From an uncultured Flavobacterium sp. (GTDB lineage Bacteria > Bacteroidota > Bacteroidia > Flavobacteriales > Flavobacteriaceae), in NCBI RefSeq assembly GCF_943913405.1, contig NZ_CALTYA010000005.1, positions 54,866-118,865 on the forward strand: a stretch of DNA of 64,000 nucleotides. The letters are read 5' to 3'. The notes beneath the pieces were generated by a model, which made no database searches, was not told the DNA's origin, and worked only from the letters and a program-made list of their open reading frames with translations. Position 1 is the first letter of the stretch. Each line of letters starts with the position of its first letter. This document shows, piece after piece, positions 47,080 through 55,501 of the stretch. Made by a program: the position numbers and the translations under genes.

Positions 47080-48909
47080 ATGAAAAAAATCATACAAAAA
47101 CTTAAACCGTTTGTATTGCCTTACAAATCACATGTGATTTGGAATGTAATTTACAATATATTGTACGCCTTATTTAGCGCCATATCTTTTATTGCGCTAA
47201 TTCCGATGATGAATGTGCTTTTTGACAAGACTCAAAAAATTGACAAAGAACCTGTTTTTGAAGGATATTTAAAAATAGGAAGCTATTTAAAAGACAGTTT
47301 TTATTATAAAGTATCCAATCTTGCTCAAAGCGATACGCCTCAATCTGCTTTATTACTAGTTGTTGCACTTGTAATTGTAACATTTCTATTAAAAAATCTT
47401 TTCAATTATTTGGCGTCTTTTCACATGATGCATTTGCGAAATGGCGTTTTAAAGGATTTGAGAAAAACGATGTATGATAAAATAATCAGCTTGCCCATTT
47501 CCTTTTATTCTGAAAAAAGAAAAGGCGATGTCATGGCGCGTATGCTTGGCGATGTTGGTGAAGTACAAAATTCCTTTTTCATGTTATTAGAATTGATTGT
47601 TAGGGAACCAATGACCATCATCATTTCAATTATCTTCATGTTTTCAATCAGCTGGAAACTGACCTTATTTGTATTTTTATTCATACCTATAGCCGGATTT
47701 ACCATTTCAAAGATTGGAAAAAGCCTAAAAGCCCAATCGTCTAAAGCGCAATTTGAAGGCGGTTATTTAATATCAATAGTCGAAGAAAGTTTGTCAGGCT
47801 TAAAAGTGGTAAAAAGTTATAATGCCGAACCAATTTTTAGAAATAAATTTGGCGGTTCTGTTGATCGATTACTGAAATTATCAAATAAAATTGGAAAGAA
47901 AAATAACCTCGCCGGACCATTGAGCGAAGTGATGGGAATTATCACTATTGCTGTTTTATTATATTATGGAGGAAGTTTGGTTTTAGTAGAAAAATCAATT
48001 GAAGGCGAAGTTTTTCTTGCCTTTATGGGATTGGCTTATAACATTTTGACTCCTGCAAAAGCGATTTCAAAAGCTTCGTATGCTGTTAAAAACGGAATTG
48101 CGGCAGCCGAACGTGTTTTTGAAATTTTAGAACATGAAAATACTATTGACACAAAATTAGATGCCATCGTAAAAACAGATTTTAATGATAAAGTTACAGT
48201 AGAGAACATTAACTTTCGATATGGTGATGAAAATGTCTTGAAAAACTTTTCTATTGAGGTTCAAAAAGGAAAGACGGTAGCTTTAGTTGGACAATCTGGT
48301 TCTGGAAAAAGTACGATTGCTAATTTGTTGACGCGCTTTTATGACGTGCAAGAGGGAGCTGTTAAAATTGACGGAATTGACGTTAGAGACATGAATATCC
48401 ATTCTTTACGTGGCATGATGGGATTGGTTACTCAAGACTCGATTCTTTTTAACGACACGATAAAAAATAACATCTTAGTAGGAAAACCTGATGCGACAGA
48501 CGATGAAATCATTGATGCTTTAAAAATTGCCAATGCTTTTGAGTTTGTAAATGATTTACCCGACGGAATTGAAACCAATATTGGTGATGCGGGCGGAAAA
48601 TTATCTGGTGGTCAAAAACAGCGTTTGAGCATTGCCAGAGCAGTTTTAAAGAATCCTCCAATTATGATTTTGGACGAAGCAACCTCAGCTTTAGATACAG
48701 AAAGCGAAAAGTTCGTTCAAGTTGCCTTAGAAAATATGATGCAAAACAGAACCTCTATTGTAATTGCACACAGATTATCTACCATTCAAAAAGCCGACAA
48801 TATCATTGTAATGCAAAAAGGAGAAATTGTGGAGCAAGGAACACATTCTGAACTTATGGCAAAAGAAGGCATGTATTCAAAATTAGTAATGATGCAATCT
48901 TTCGAATAA
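47080..48909 (+). CDS. MsbA-like ABC exporter
   Basis: A 609-residue fused exporter with six membrane helices in the first 330 residues (for example NIINNILYALFSAISFIALIPM near 25-46, and VVALVIVTFLLKNLFNYLASF). The ATPase has Walker A GQSGSGKST, signature LSGGQKQRLSIAR, Walker B IMILDEATSALD and the His switch IVIAHRLS. It is of the MsbA lipid flippase type, suiting its place after the glycosyltransferase and phosphohexomutase. Starts four bases after the phosphohexomutase. Confidence 0.93.
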   Translation: MKKIIQKLKPFVLPYKSHVIWNVIYNILYALFSAISFIALIPMMNVLFDKTQKIDKEPVFEGYLKIGSYLKDSFYYKVSNLAQSDTPQSALLLVVALVIVTFLLKNLFNYLASFHMMHLRNGVLKDLRKTMYDKIISLPISFYSEKRKGDVMARMLGDVGEVQNSFFMLLELIVREPMTIIISIIFMFSISWKLTLFVFLFIPIAGFTISKIGKSLKAQSSKAQFEGGYLISIVEESLSGLKVVKSYNAEPIFRNKFGGSVDRLLKLSNKIGKKNNLAGPLSEVMGIITIAVLLYYGGSLVLVEKSIEGEVFLAFMGLAYNILTPAKAISKASYAVKNGIAAAERVFEILEHENTIDTKLDAIVKTDFNDKVTVENINFRYGDENVLKNFSIEVQKGKTVALVGQSGSGKSTIANLLTRFYDVQEGAVKIDGIDVRDMNIHSLRGMMGLVTQDSILFNDTIKNNILVGKPDATDDEIIDALKIANAFEFVNDLPDGIETNIGDAGGKLSGGQKQRLSIARAVLKNPPIMILDEATSALDTESEKFVQVALENMMQNRTSIVIAHRLSTIQKADNIIVMQKGEIVEQGTHSELMAKEGMYSKLVMMQSFE

Positions 48910-49611
48910 ATGTACCAAAACAATCCAAATATCAGCATTCCTGCAAACCGCGATACAATCGTCTGGAAATATTTGGACTTGTCAAAATTCTTAGATTTAT
49001 TGATGTCTAAAAAGCTTTTCATGTCTCGGTCTGACAAATTTGAAGACCAATATGAAGGCACTTTCAGCGAACCTACTTTTGAGGAAATCCGAAAAATTTC
49101 TGAGAATAATCCTGAGTTTTTAGACATTTATAAATCACAGCGCAAAAATGTGGTTATTAGCAGTTGGCATATCAATGAATACGAATCTTTTGCGATGTGG
49201 CAGATTTTTACGCAAAATAGCGAAGGATTGGCGATTCAGTCTACAGTTGGCCGAATTCAAGATTCGCTACATCTTGAAAAACAGTTTGAACAACATATCG
49301 GCGAGGTAAATTATATTGATTACAAAAAAGAATATATTCCGTTTGACGATGATTTTTTCCCTTTTCTTTTTAAGCGTAAAAGTTTTCAGTATGAGCGTGA
49401 AGTTCGGATAATTTCCAACCTTGCTCCTTATAATTTGAATATCAACGAAGGCGTAAAAATAGATATCGATATCAACAAACTAATCGAGAAAATTTACATT
49501 CACCCAAAATCTGAAAATTGGTATAAAAATTTAGTAATTCAATTGGTAAAGCAATTAGGCTTTGATTTTACTATCGAAAAGTCTGATTTGGAAAGTGATA
49601 TTTTGATTTAG
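48910..49611 (+). CDS. DUF2971 protein
   Basis: A 233-residue cytoplasmic protein whose ATG follows the ABC exporter stop codon directly. Family marks are VWKYLDLSKFLDLLMSKKLFMSRSDKFEDQYEG, then SSWHINEYESFAMWQIF and the conserved FKRKSFQYEREVRII region. Some DUF2971 members occur in phage-defence settings, but the neighbours here are cell-envelope and housekeeping genes. The activity is unknown. Confidence 0.88.
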   Translation: MYQNNPNISIPANRDTIVWKYLDLSKFLDLLMSKKLFMSRSDKFEDQYEGTFSEPTFEEIRKISENNPEFLDIYKSQRKNVVISSWHINEYESFAMWQIFTQNSEGLAIQSTVGRIQDSLHLEKQFEQHIGEVNYIDYKKEYIPFDDDFFPFLFKRKSFQYEREVRIISNLAPYNLNINEGVKIDIDINKLIEKIYIHPKSENWYKNLVIQLVKQLGFDFTIEKSDLESDILI

Positions 49612-49613
49612 AA

Positions 49614-49655
49614 AATTATGCTGAAAGAAAACTTCAAAAATCTATTTCAAAAATT
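49614..49655 (+). repeat. Direct repeat copy 1 (42 bp)
   Basis: The sequence from AATTATG through CAAAAATT, including the start codon and first codons of the lipoprotein gene, recurs at 50387-50428 with 40 of 42 positions identical. It encodes MLKENFKNL-QK in both genes. Confidence 0.9.
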
Positions 49656-50385
49656 AAGTTTATTTTTTCTCATTGTAAGCTTATATAGTTGTGAAAGAAA
49701 ATCAGAATTGATAGTTGCACAAACTAAAATCAATGATAACATTTTTGGGTATTCAAGAGTTTTAAAATTATATTCAGATAGTACATTTCAACTTTCAGAT
49801 AAGCCTCAAAATAAAACATTTAAAAAAGATACAATATTCATTGGTAAATATTCAATTGTAAAAGACACAATATATTTTGCAGATAAAATCTACAATCGCG
49901 ACAAAGCCATTTTACAAAAAGGATATCTAGAAATCTTAAGTACAAGTCCTATGAAATTTGAACTCTTGAAAAACAAGTCTACTATTTCTTCAGATTTATA
50001 TGCAAAAACTAATTCTGATTTTACTTTTTTCACTTATACAAAAGAATATTTTGGGAAAGATTTAATTGGAAAAAATTCATCGCTTAATAATAGCGAAATT
50101 TTAAAAGTTAGAAAAATTATTCAATCTATTATTAAAAAAAATAGAGATGCTTTTTATAGTGGTTTAAATGAAAATGACTATTACAAACAATGTGTTGTCA
50201 TTATAAATTCTAAGAATGAAAAAGAAATCAAAATAGACTGCCTAGCAAAAGAATTTGATTTTGGCGGACGGGAGTGGCGATATAAAATAATTGAAGTAAA
50301 GGATGGTGGTGATCATTTTTTTCACATACAAATAAACCTAACTACAAATAAAGTTTCTTTTCTAAACATTCATGGAGAAGCATAA
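49618..50385 (+). CDS. Lipoprotein with N-terminus shared with the downstream HD protein
   Basis: A 255-residue protein with a lipoprotein signal: after MLKENFKNLFQK comes the hydrophobic core LSLFFLIVSLYSC, with the lipobox Cys at 25. The first 12 residues are the same as those of the next gene (one substitution), which is not a lipoprotein; the DNA repeats for 42 bp. The mature part is Lys/Asn-rich and more A/T-rich than its neighbours, without a domain I recognise. This looks like an insertion between copies of the repeat. Confidence 0.75.
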   Translation: MLKENFKNLFQKLSLFFLIVSLYSCERKSELIVAQTKINDNIFGYSRVLKLYSDSTFQLSDKPQNKTFKKDTIFIGKYSIVKDTIYFADKIYNRDKAILQKGYLEILSTSPMKFELLKNKSTISSDLYAKTNSDFTFFTYTKEYFGKDLIGKNSSLNNSEILKVRKIIQSIIKKNRDAFYSGLNENDYYKQCVVIINSKNEKEIKIDCLAKEFDFGGREWRYKIIEVKDGGDHFFHIQINLTTNKVSFLNIHGEA

Positions 50386-50386
50386 C

Positions 50387-50428
50387 AATTATGTTGAAAG
50401 AAAACTTCAAAAATCTAGTTCAAAAATT
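50387..50428 (+). repeat. Direct repeat copy 2 (42 bp)
   Basis: Second copy at the start of the HD protein gene, differing from copy 1 by T for C in codon 2 and G for T in codon 10. The distance between copies is 773 bp. Confidence 0.9.
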
Positions 50429-51008
50429 CAACCAAGATATTTCCTTACAAGAAAATCTTTGGATAGAAATTGAAACTTATTATTCTTCCAAGAAAAGGCA
50501 TTATCACAATCTTTCTCATTTAGAAAATTTATTCAAAGAATTACTTCCCATACAAGAAAAGCTAGAAGATTGGGATACCATCCAGTTCTCAATATTTTAC
50601 CATGATATTATTTACAAAGCTTCCCGAAGCGATAATGAAGAAAAAAGTGCTTTATTAGCAATTGAAAGATTGAAAGAAATCGGTTATTCAAATGACTTAA
50701 TTCTAAAATGTAACCATCAAATTATTACTACCAAATCACATGAATTTTCAGATTCTGATAGTAATTATTTCACTGACGCCGATTTATCTATTCTCGGAAA
50801 AAGCTGGAAAACTTATTCAGAATATTTTCAGCAGATTCGCAAAGAATATAAGATTTATCCTGATTTTATTTATAATCCAGGGCGAAAGAAAGCGCTTCAT
50901 CATTTTTTAAAAATGGATCGAATTTTCAAAACTGATTATTTCTTTGAAAAGTATGAAATTCAAGCCAGAGAAAATCTCCAAAAAGAACTCGAATTTCTCG
51001 ATAAATAA
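50391..51008 (+). CDS. HD-superfamily metal-dependent phosphohydrolase-like protein
   Basis: A 205-residue cytoplasmic protein. Metal-ligand-like motifs are YHNLSHL (about 40-46), FYHDIIY (about 68-74) and TDADLSILG (about 128-136), the order of the uncharacterised HD group. It probably hydrolyses a phosphoester, substrate unknown. Its first codons lie in the 42-bp direct repeat shared with the preceding lipoprotein gene. Confidence 0.83.
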   Translation: MLKENFKNLVQKFNQDISLQENLWIEIETYYSSKKRHYHNLSHLENLFKELLPIQEKLEDWDTIQFSIFYHDIIYKASRSDNEEKSALLAIERLKEIGYSNDLILKCNHQIITTKSHEFSDSDSNYFTDADLSILGKSWKTYSEYFQQIRKEYKIYPDFIYNPGRKKALHHFLKMDRIFKTDYFFEKYEIQARENLQKELEFLDK

Positions 51009-51084
51009 TCGTTAAAGATTGCTCTAGAAAAAGGAGAAAATTCAAATAAATCGTAACTTCGCATTCTATTCTTAAAAGAAAATT

Positions 51085-52326
51085 ATGCAACATATTATTG
51101 ACCGTTTTATCAGTTATGTGACGATTGATACGGAATCTGACGCAAGTTCAAATACAACTCCAAGTACAGAAAAACAATGGGATTTGGCTAATAAATTGGT
51201 TGAAGAACTAAAGCAAATCGGTTTGGAAGAAGTTACAATCGATGAGAATGCTTATATTATGGCAACGCTTCCAAGCAATGTGGATCATAAAGTTCCAACT
51301 ATAGGATTTGTTTCTCACTTTGACACAACGCCTGATTTTACTGGAGCTAATATCAAACCGCAGATTGTAAAAAATTATGATGGTGGTGACATTGTCTTGA
51401 ACAAAGAACAAAACATCATCCTTTCTCCAAAATATTTCGAAGATTTATTGCAATATAAAGGACAGACAATTATCACGACTGACGGAACAACTCTTCTTGG
51501 TGCAGACGATAAAGCTGGAATTACAGAAATTGTTACGGCAATGGAATTCTTGATCAATAATCCTGAAATCAAACACGGAAAAATTAGAATCGGTTTTACG
51601 CCTGACGAAGAAATTGGTCGTGGAGCGCATAAATTTGATGTAGAAAAATTCGCAGCAGATTGGGCTTACACAATGGACGGAAGCCAAATCGGTGAATTAG
51701 AATACGAAAATTTCAACGCGGCCGGAGCGAAAATTACCTTCAAAGGAAAAAGCGTTCACCCAGGTTATGCGAAAGGGAAAATGATCAACTCCATGTTGAT
51801 TGCCAATAAATTTATTTCGAAATTACCAAAAGATGAAGTTCCTGAAAACACTAAAGGTTATGAAGGATTTTTCCACGTCCACCATTTGAACGGAACGATT
51901 GAGGAAACTGTTTTGGAATTAATCATCCGCGATCACGACAAGAAAAAATTCAAAAAGAGAAAGAAACTTATTGAGAAGATTACGAAGAAAATCAATAAGA
52001 AATTTGCAAAACAATTTGGAGAAGATATTGCAATTGCTGAAATCAAAGATCAGTATTACAATATGAAAGAAAAAGTAGAACCTGTGATGCACATCGTTGA
52101 TATTGCAGAAGAAGCGATGAAACAGTTAGGAATCAAGCCTTTAATCAAGCCAATTCGTGGAGGAACTGATGGTTGCCAATTGTCATACATGGGATTGCCT
52201 TGCCCAAACATCTTTGCTGGAGGACACAATTTCCATGGAAAATATGAGTATGTTCCTGTGGAAAGCATGCAAAAAGCAGTGGAAGTTATTGTAAAAATTG
52301 CTGAATTGACTGCAAAGAAAAAGTAA
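51085..52326 (+). CDS. pepT: Peptidase T
   Basis: A 413-residue M20B aminotripeptidase that frees the N-terminal residue of tripeptides in the cytoplasm. The zinc ligands are His78-type in GFVSHFDTTPDF, Asp in LLGADDKAGI (also a bridging Asp), Glu pair in TPDEEIGRGAHKFD, and the later Asp/His in the YTMDGS and GGHNFHG segments. RGGTDGCQLS and EYVPVESM are typical of PepT. It ends at a strong terminator. Confidence 0.96.
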   Translation: MQHIIDRFISYVTIDTESDASSNTTPSTEKQWDLANKLVEELKQIGLEEVTIDENAYIMATLPSNVDHKVPTIGFVSHFDTTPDFTGANIKPQIVKNYDGGDIVLNKEQNIILSPKYFEDLLQYKGQTIITTDGTTLLGADDKAGITEIVTAMEFLINNPEIKHGKIRIGFTPDEEIGRGAHKFDVEKFAADWAYTMDGSQIGELEYENFNAAGAKITFKGKSVHPGYAKGKMINSMLIANKFISKLPKDEVPENTKGYEGFFHVHHLNGTIEETVLELIIRDHDKKKFKKRKKLIEKITKKINKKFAKQFGEDIAIAEIKDQYYNMKEKVEPVMHIVDIAEEAMKQLGIKPLIKPIRGGTDGCQLSYMGLPCPNIFAGGHNFHGKYEYVPVESMQKAVEVIVKIAELTAKKK

Positions 52327-52343
52327 TCTTAACTATTATAAAT

Positions 52344-52377
52344 AAAAAATGCCTCAATTACTTGAGGCATTTTTTTT
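52344..52377. terminator. Bidirectional terminator
   Basis: AAAAATGCCTCAA and TTGAGGCATTTTT around a TTAC loop with T-run, between converging pepT and yajC. Confidence 0.92.
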
Positions 52378-52393
52378 ATGAATTGAATTCCAA

Positions 52394-52678
52394 TTATTTA
52401 GTTACGACAGGCGTATTTAATTGCTTGCTTAATTCTAAAGAAATTGCAGAACGTTCCATTTTTAATTTCCCTGACATTGTTTCAAGAACGATTGTTCTTT
52501 CGGCAAGTTCAGCGATTTTTCCGTGAAGCCCGCTTTTTGTGATTACTTTGTCACCAACTTTTAAAGCCGTTTCAAATTCTTTTTCAGCTTTCGCTCTTTT
52601 TTGCTGTGGACGGATCATGAAAAAATACATAACCACGAACATCGCTCCGAATAATAAAATATTTCCGTATTGTTCCAT
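52394..52678 (-). CDS. yajC: Preprotein translocase subunit YajC
   Basis: A 94-residue single-helix membrane protein (ILLFGAMFVVMYFFMIRPQQKRAK), with the conserved RPQQK after the helix and the soluble domain KVGDKVITKSGLHGKIAEL. It is part of the SecDF-YajC accessory complex of the Sec translocon. Five bases after the DUF1573 gene; third gene of the nusB unit. Confidence 0.95.
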   Translation of the reverse strand: MEQYGNILLFGAMFVVMYFFMIRPQQKRAKAEKEFETALKVGDKVITKSGLHGKIAELAERTIVLETMSGKLKMERSAISLELSKQLNTPVVTK

Positions 52679-52683
52679 TTTAA

Positions 52684-53151
52684 TTATTTGGCAACACCAA
52701 TTCCTGCTGGTTTTGGAGCTACACTTGCTTTAATTGTTAGTAATTCGTTTCCAGAAGCTGTATTTGCTGAAATGGTAACTGTTTTTTGCTGCTGCCCAGA
52801 TTTTCCAGTAGAGTCAAAAGTAACTTTCATTGAGCTTTTTTCTCCTGGCTTGATTGGGTCTTTTTTGTAATCAGGAACCGTGCAACCACAGCTTCCTTTT
52901 GCATCTGTAATCAACAAATCAGATTTACCTGTATTCGTAAAAGTAAAAACATGTTCTACTTTGTCACCTTGGTTGATATCTCCAAAATCAAATTCGCTTT
53001 CTTCAAAAGTCATTACCGGCACATTTCCAGCCACTTCATCTGAAGAAACTGCAGTTTCTGTAGTCGCATCTCCTTGCGGTGCTTTTTCTTTGCAAGAAAC
53101 GGTCAATACTAGCGACGCAATTGCTAGCAAACCAATAGTTTTTTTAATCAT
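52684..53151 (-). CDS. DUF1573 lipoprotein
   Basis: A 155-residue lipoprotein (signal MIKKTIGLLAIASLVLTVSC, lipobox Cys20), with a Thr/Glu/Ala linker and one DUF1573 beta-sandwich domain (ESEFDFGDINQGDKVEHVFTFTNTG region near 52-76; CGCTVPDYKKDPIKPGEK after it). DUF1573 proteins have an Ig-like ASPM/PapD-type fold; the function is not known. It is between nusB and yajC, the usual order in Flavobacteriia. Confidence 0.9.
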   Translation of the reverse strand: MIKKTIGLLAIASLVLTVSCKEKAPQGDATTETAVSSDEVAGNVPVMTFEESEFDFGDINQGDKVEHVFTFTNTGKSDLLITDAKGSCGCTVPDYKKDPIKPGEKSSMKVTFDSTGKSGQQQKTVTISANTASGNELLTIKASVAPKPAGIGVAK

Positions 53152-53167
53152 AATTCAATATTTGAGT

Positions 53168-54109
53168 TTACATCAAGCCTCTTCCAGCTTTGTTTAATTT
53201 ATTGCTCGCTTGAAAATCTTTGATAATATTATCTAAAATTCCGTTGATAAAAATACTACTTTTTGGAGTAGAATATTCTTTTGCGATTTCTAAATATTCG
53301 TTAATAGTCACTTTCACAGGAATCGACGGAAATTTTAAAAATTCACAAATTGCCATTTTCAAGACAATCGTATCAATTTCTGCAATTCTATCCGAGTCCC
53401 AATTTGGTGTTTTATCAATAAACTCTTTAGCTAATTCTGGTTCGTTCAAAACCGTTTTTCTAAACAAATCTCTAGCAAAATCTTTATCGTCAGAATCTTT
53501 AAAAACTCTAGGAACCAAGAAATCTTCATCAGTAGATTTTATAGCTTTTAATTGCTTAACAATGTGGGTATTTACTAAAGGAATATCATCAACCCAAGTC
53601 AATTTATTGTCTTCAAGATATTCATACAGCTTTTCATTTGGAGCAATCAGTTCGAAGAAAATATCGCTGATAAACTCTTTATCTTCTTCAAAAGTATTGA
53701 CATCGTTGCGCATATATTTTTGATAAAGCTCGCTGTTTTTAATTTCATTTAATAAAATTAAAATGTATTCTTCATGCAAGTGCCAAGCATTTACGCTGCG
53801 ATTTTCAAGAGCAATGCTAATTGAGTTGCTTTCAGCCAAAAGCTGCAAAACGGCATTATTGATAAATTTTTTGTTGGGATTGCGTTCTGTTGCTGTCGCA
53901 AGATGTTTCTTGCTTGATTTATCTAAGAAATCCTCTTCTTTATTTCTGATTTCCATCAGTGAAGATAGCATTGTAAGGTATAAATCCTGAATATTTTCGA
54001 TACTATAAAAAAGAAATTTCTCTTCTTTTTCTAGGTTATCGGAATTGTTTTGATGCATGGCATACACCGACTGCATTACTTTAACACGAATATGTCTTCT
54101 GTTTAACAC
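53168..54109 (-). CDS. nusB: Transcription antitermination factor NusB (long form)
   Basis: A 313-residue protein that binds boxA RNA with NusE in rRNA antitermination. The N-terminus has MLNRRHIRVKVMQSVYAMHQ and the C-terminal NusB domain has ELAKEFIDKTPNWDSDRIAEIDTIVLKMAICEF and VKVTINEYLEIAKEYSTPKSSIFINGILDNI (nt about 53240-53440). Most bacterial NusB are about 150 residues; Bacteroidota have this extended version. First gene of the nusB-DUF1573-yajC unit. Confidence 0.93.
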   Translation of the reverse strand: MLNRRHIRVKVMQSVYAMHQNNSDNLEKEEKFLFYSIENIQDLYLTMLSSLMEIRNKEEDFLDKSSKKHLATATERNPNKKFINNAVLQLLAESNSISIALENRSVNAWHLHEEYILILLNEIKNSELYQKYMRNDVNTFEEDKEFISDIFFELIAPNEKLYEYLEDNKLTWVDDIPLVNTHIVKQLKAIKSTDEDFLVPRVFKDSDDKDFARDLFRKTVLNEPELAKEFIDKTPNWDSDRIAEIDTIVLKMAICEFLKFPSIPVKVTINEYLEIAKEYSTPKSSIFINGILDNIIKDFQASNKLNKAGRGLM

Positions 54110-54132
54110 CTTGTAAGAACTTTAAAAATTAA

Positions 54133-54161
54133 CAAAGCGAAAGAGGTTTTCTTTCGCTTTG
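54133..54161 (-). terminator. Hairpin, terminator of leucine dehydrogenase
   Basis: CAAAGCGAAAG and CTTTCGCTTTG around an AGGTTTT loop with TTAATTTTT following on the minus strand. A TATTTTTG element (54162-54169, minus strand) directly beside it may be the nusB -7 element. Confidence 0.7.
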
Positions 54162-54195
54162 CAAAAATAAGAATTATATTGGAATCTCTAAATTA

Positions 54196-55299
54196 TTATT
54201 TAGCGTTTTCTCTTTTTCTATCATCCACACGTTTTTGCGCTATTGATAAAGCTGCTTGATGCGTTGTCACACCATTTTCTTCAGCAAATCCAAAAATCTC
54301 TAAAGTAGTATTATAGATATTTTCAGTTCTTCTCAAAGCTTCAGCACTGTCATAACCTACAATTTCAGCATAAACATTGATGATTCCACCTGCATTGATC
54401 AAGAAATCTGGAGCATAAAGAATGCCTTTTTCTTTCAAGATTCTTCCGTGAACTTCTTCGTTTGCCAATTGGTTGTTTGCAGCACCTGCAATAACTTTTG
54501 CCTTGATTCTATTGATAGTATCATCGTTGATTGTTGCTCCAAGTGCACAAGGCGCATAAATATCAACATCAGCGCTGTAAATATCGCTTCCTGTAAAAAT
54601 TTGAGCTCCATATTTAGCATTGATTTCTTGCAGTCTAGCTTCGTTGATGTCTGTCATTTGAACCAAAGCACCTTCTTCTGTAAGATGTTTGATTAAAGTT
54701 TCACCAACATTTCCGGTTCCTTGAACCAAAACTTTTTTACCGCTTAAATTATCAGTACCAAATTGGTATTTTGCCGCTGCTTTCATTCCCATGTAAACAC
54801 CATAAGCAGTTACAGGAGAAGGGTTTCCAGAACCGCCTCTTGATTGAGAAATTCCAGTAACGTAAGGTGTCACATCTCTGATCAAGTCCATGTCAGCCGT
54901 TGTCGTTCCAACATCTTCTGCGGTAATATATTTTCCGCTTAAAGAATTGATATATTGACCAAATTTGGTAATCATTTCAGGAGTTTTGTCCACTTTAGAA
55001 TCTCCGATAATGACAGCCTTACCGCCACCAAGATTCAATCCAGAAATAGCAGACTTAAATGTCATACCGCGAGAAAGTCTTAAAACGTCATTTAAAGCTT
55101 CCCATTCGTTGGCATATTTCCACATTCTTGTTCCGCCTAAAGCAGGTCCTAAAACTGTGTTATGAATACCAATTATTGCTTTCAAACCAGTATCTTTGTC
55201 ATTGCAAAATACGATTTGTTCGTGATTATCGAAGGACAATTGACCAAAAACCGGGTCGATCTTGTGAAGCTCACTTGCCTTTACTACTTCTGTTATCAT
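54196..55299 (-). CDS. ldh: Leucine dehydrogenase (Glu/Leu/Phe/Val dehydrogenase family)
   Basis: A 367-residue NAD-dependent amino acid dehydrogenase that deaminates leucine, valine and isoleucine to keto acids. The catalytic Lys lies in GLNLGGGKAVIIGD, with the second Lys of the pair in SGMTFKSA-like RGMTFKSAISG. The Rossmann motif is QGTGNVGETL. The family includes phenylalanine dehydrogenase, but LGGTRMWKY and length favour leucine. Its products enter the branch pathway ending at IcmF and MutAB. It has its own promoter. Confidence 0.9.
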   Translation of the reverse strand: MITEVVKASELHKIDPVFGQLSFDNHEQIVFCNDKDTGLKAIIGIHNTVLGPALGGTRMWKYANEWEALNDVLRLSRGMTFKSAISGLNLGGGKAVIIGDSKVDKTPEMITKFGQYINSLSGKYITAEDVGTTTADMDLIRDVTPYVTGISQSRGGSGNPSPVTAYGVYMGMKAAAKYQFGTDNLSGKKVLVQGTGNVGETLIKHLTEEGALVQMTDINEARLQEINAKYGAQIFTGSDIYSADVDIYAPCALGATINDDTINRIKAKVIAGAANNQLANEEVHGRILKEKGILYAPDFLINAGGIINVYAEIVGYDSAEALRRTENIYNTTLEIFGFAEENGVTTHQAALSIAQKRVDDRKRENAK

Positions 55300-55346
55300 A
55301 GTATTTTTTTGTTTGATTAAATTATGATTTCATCAAAAAGATAACG

Positions 55347-55377
55347 CAAAATTAAGGTTTAATTCAAAACTTTGCAA
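55347..55377 (-). promoter_or_regulatory. Promoter of leucine dehydrogenase
   Basis: On the minus strand TTG at 55375-55377, 20 bases, then TAATTTTG at 55347-55354. It matches the phylum consensus. The start codon is about 48 bases further on. Confidence 0.6.
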
Positions 55378-55501
55378 CGGAATTAACGATTTTTAATAAT
55401 ATAATAATGAACTTTGCAATTAGCAAGTTATTATATAAAAACACAATTCGCTATAATTAACTTAAAAAACAAGATTATTTTTCATAATTTTTAAAATAAC
55501 A

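Noticed and set aside
48910..51008. DUF2971, lipoprotein and HD protein as a phage-defence cassette
   Set aside because: Some DUF2971 genes are in defence islands, but there is no nuclease, integrase or known effector here, and the genes continue an envelope and metabolism operon.
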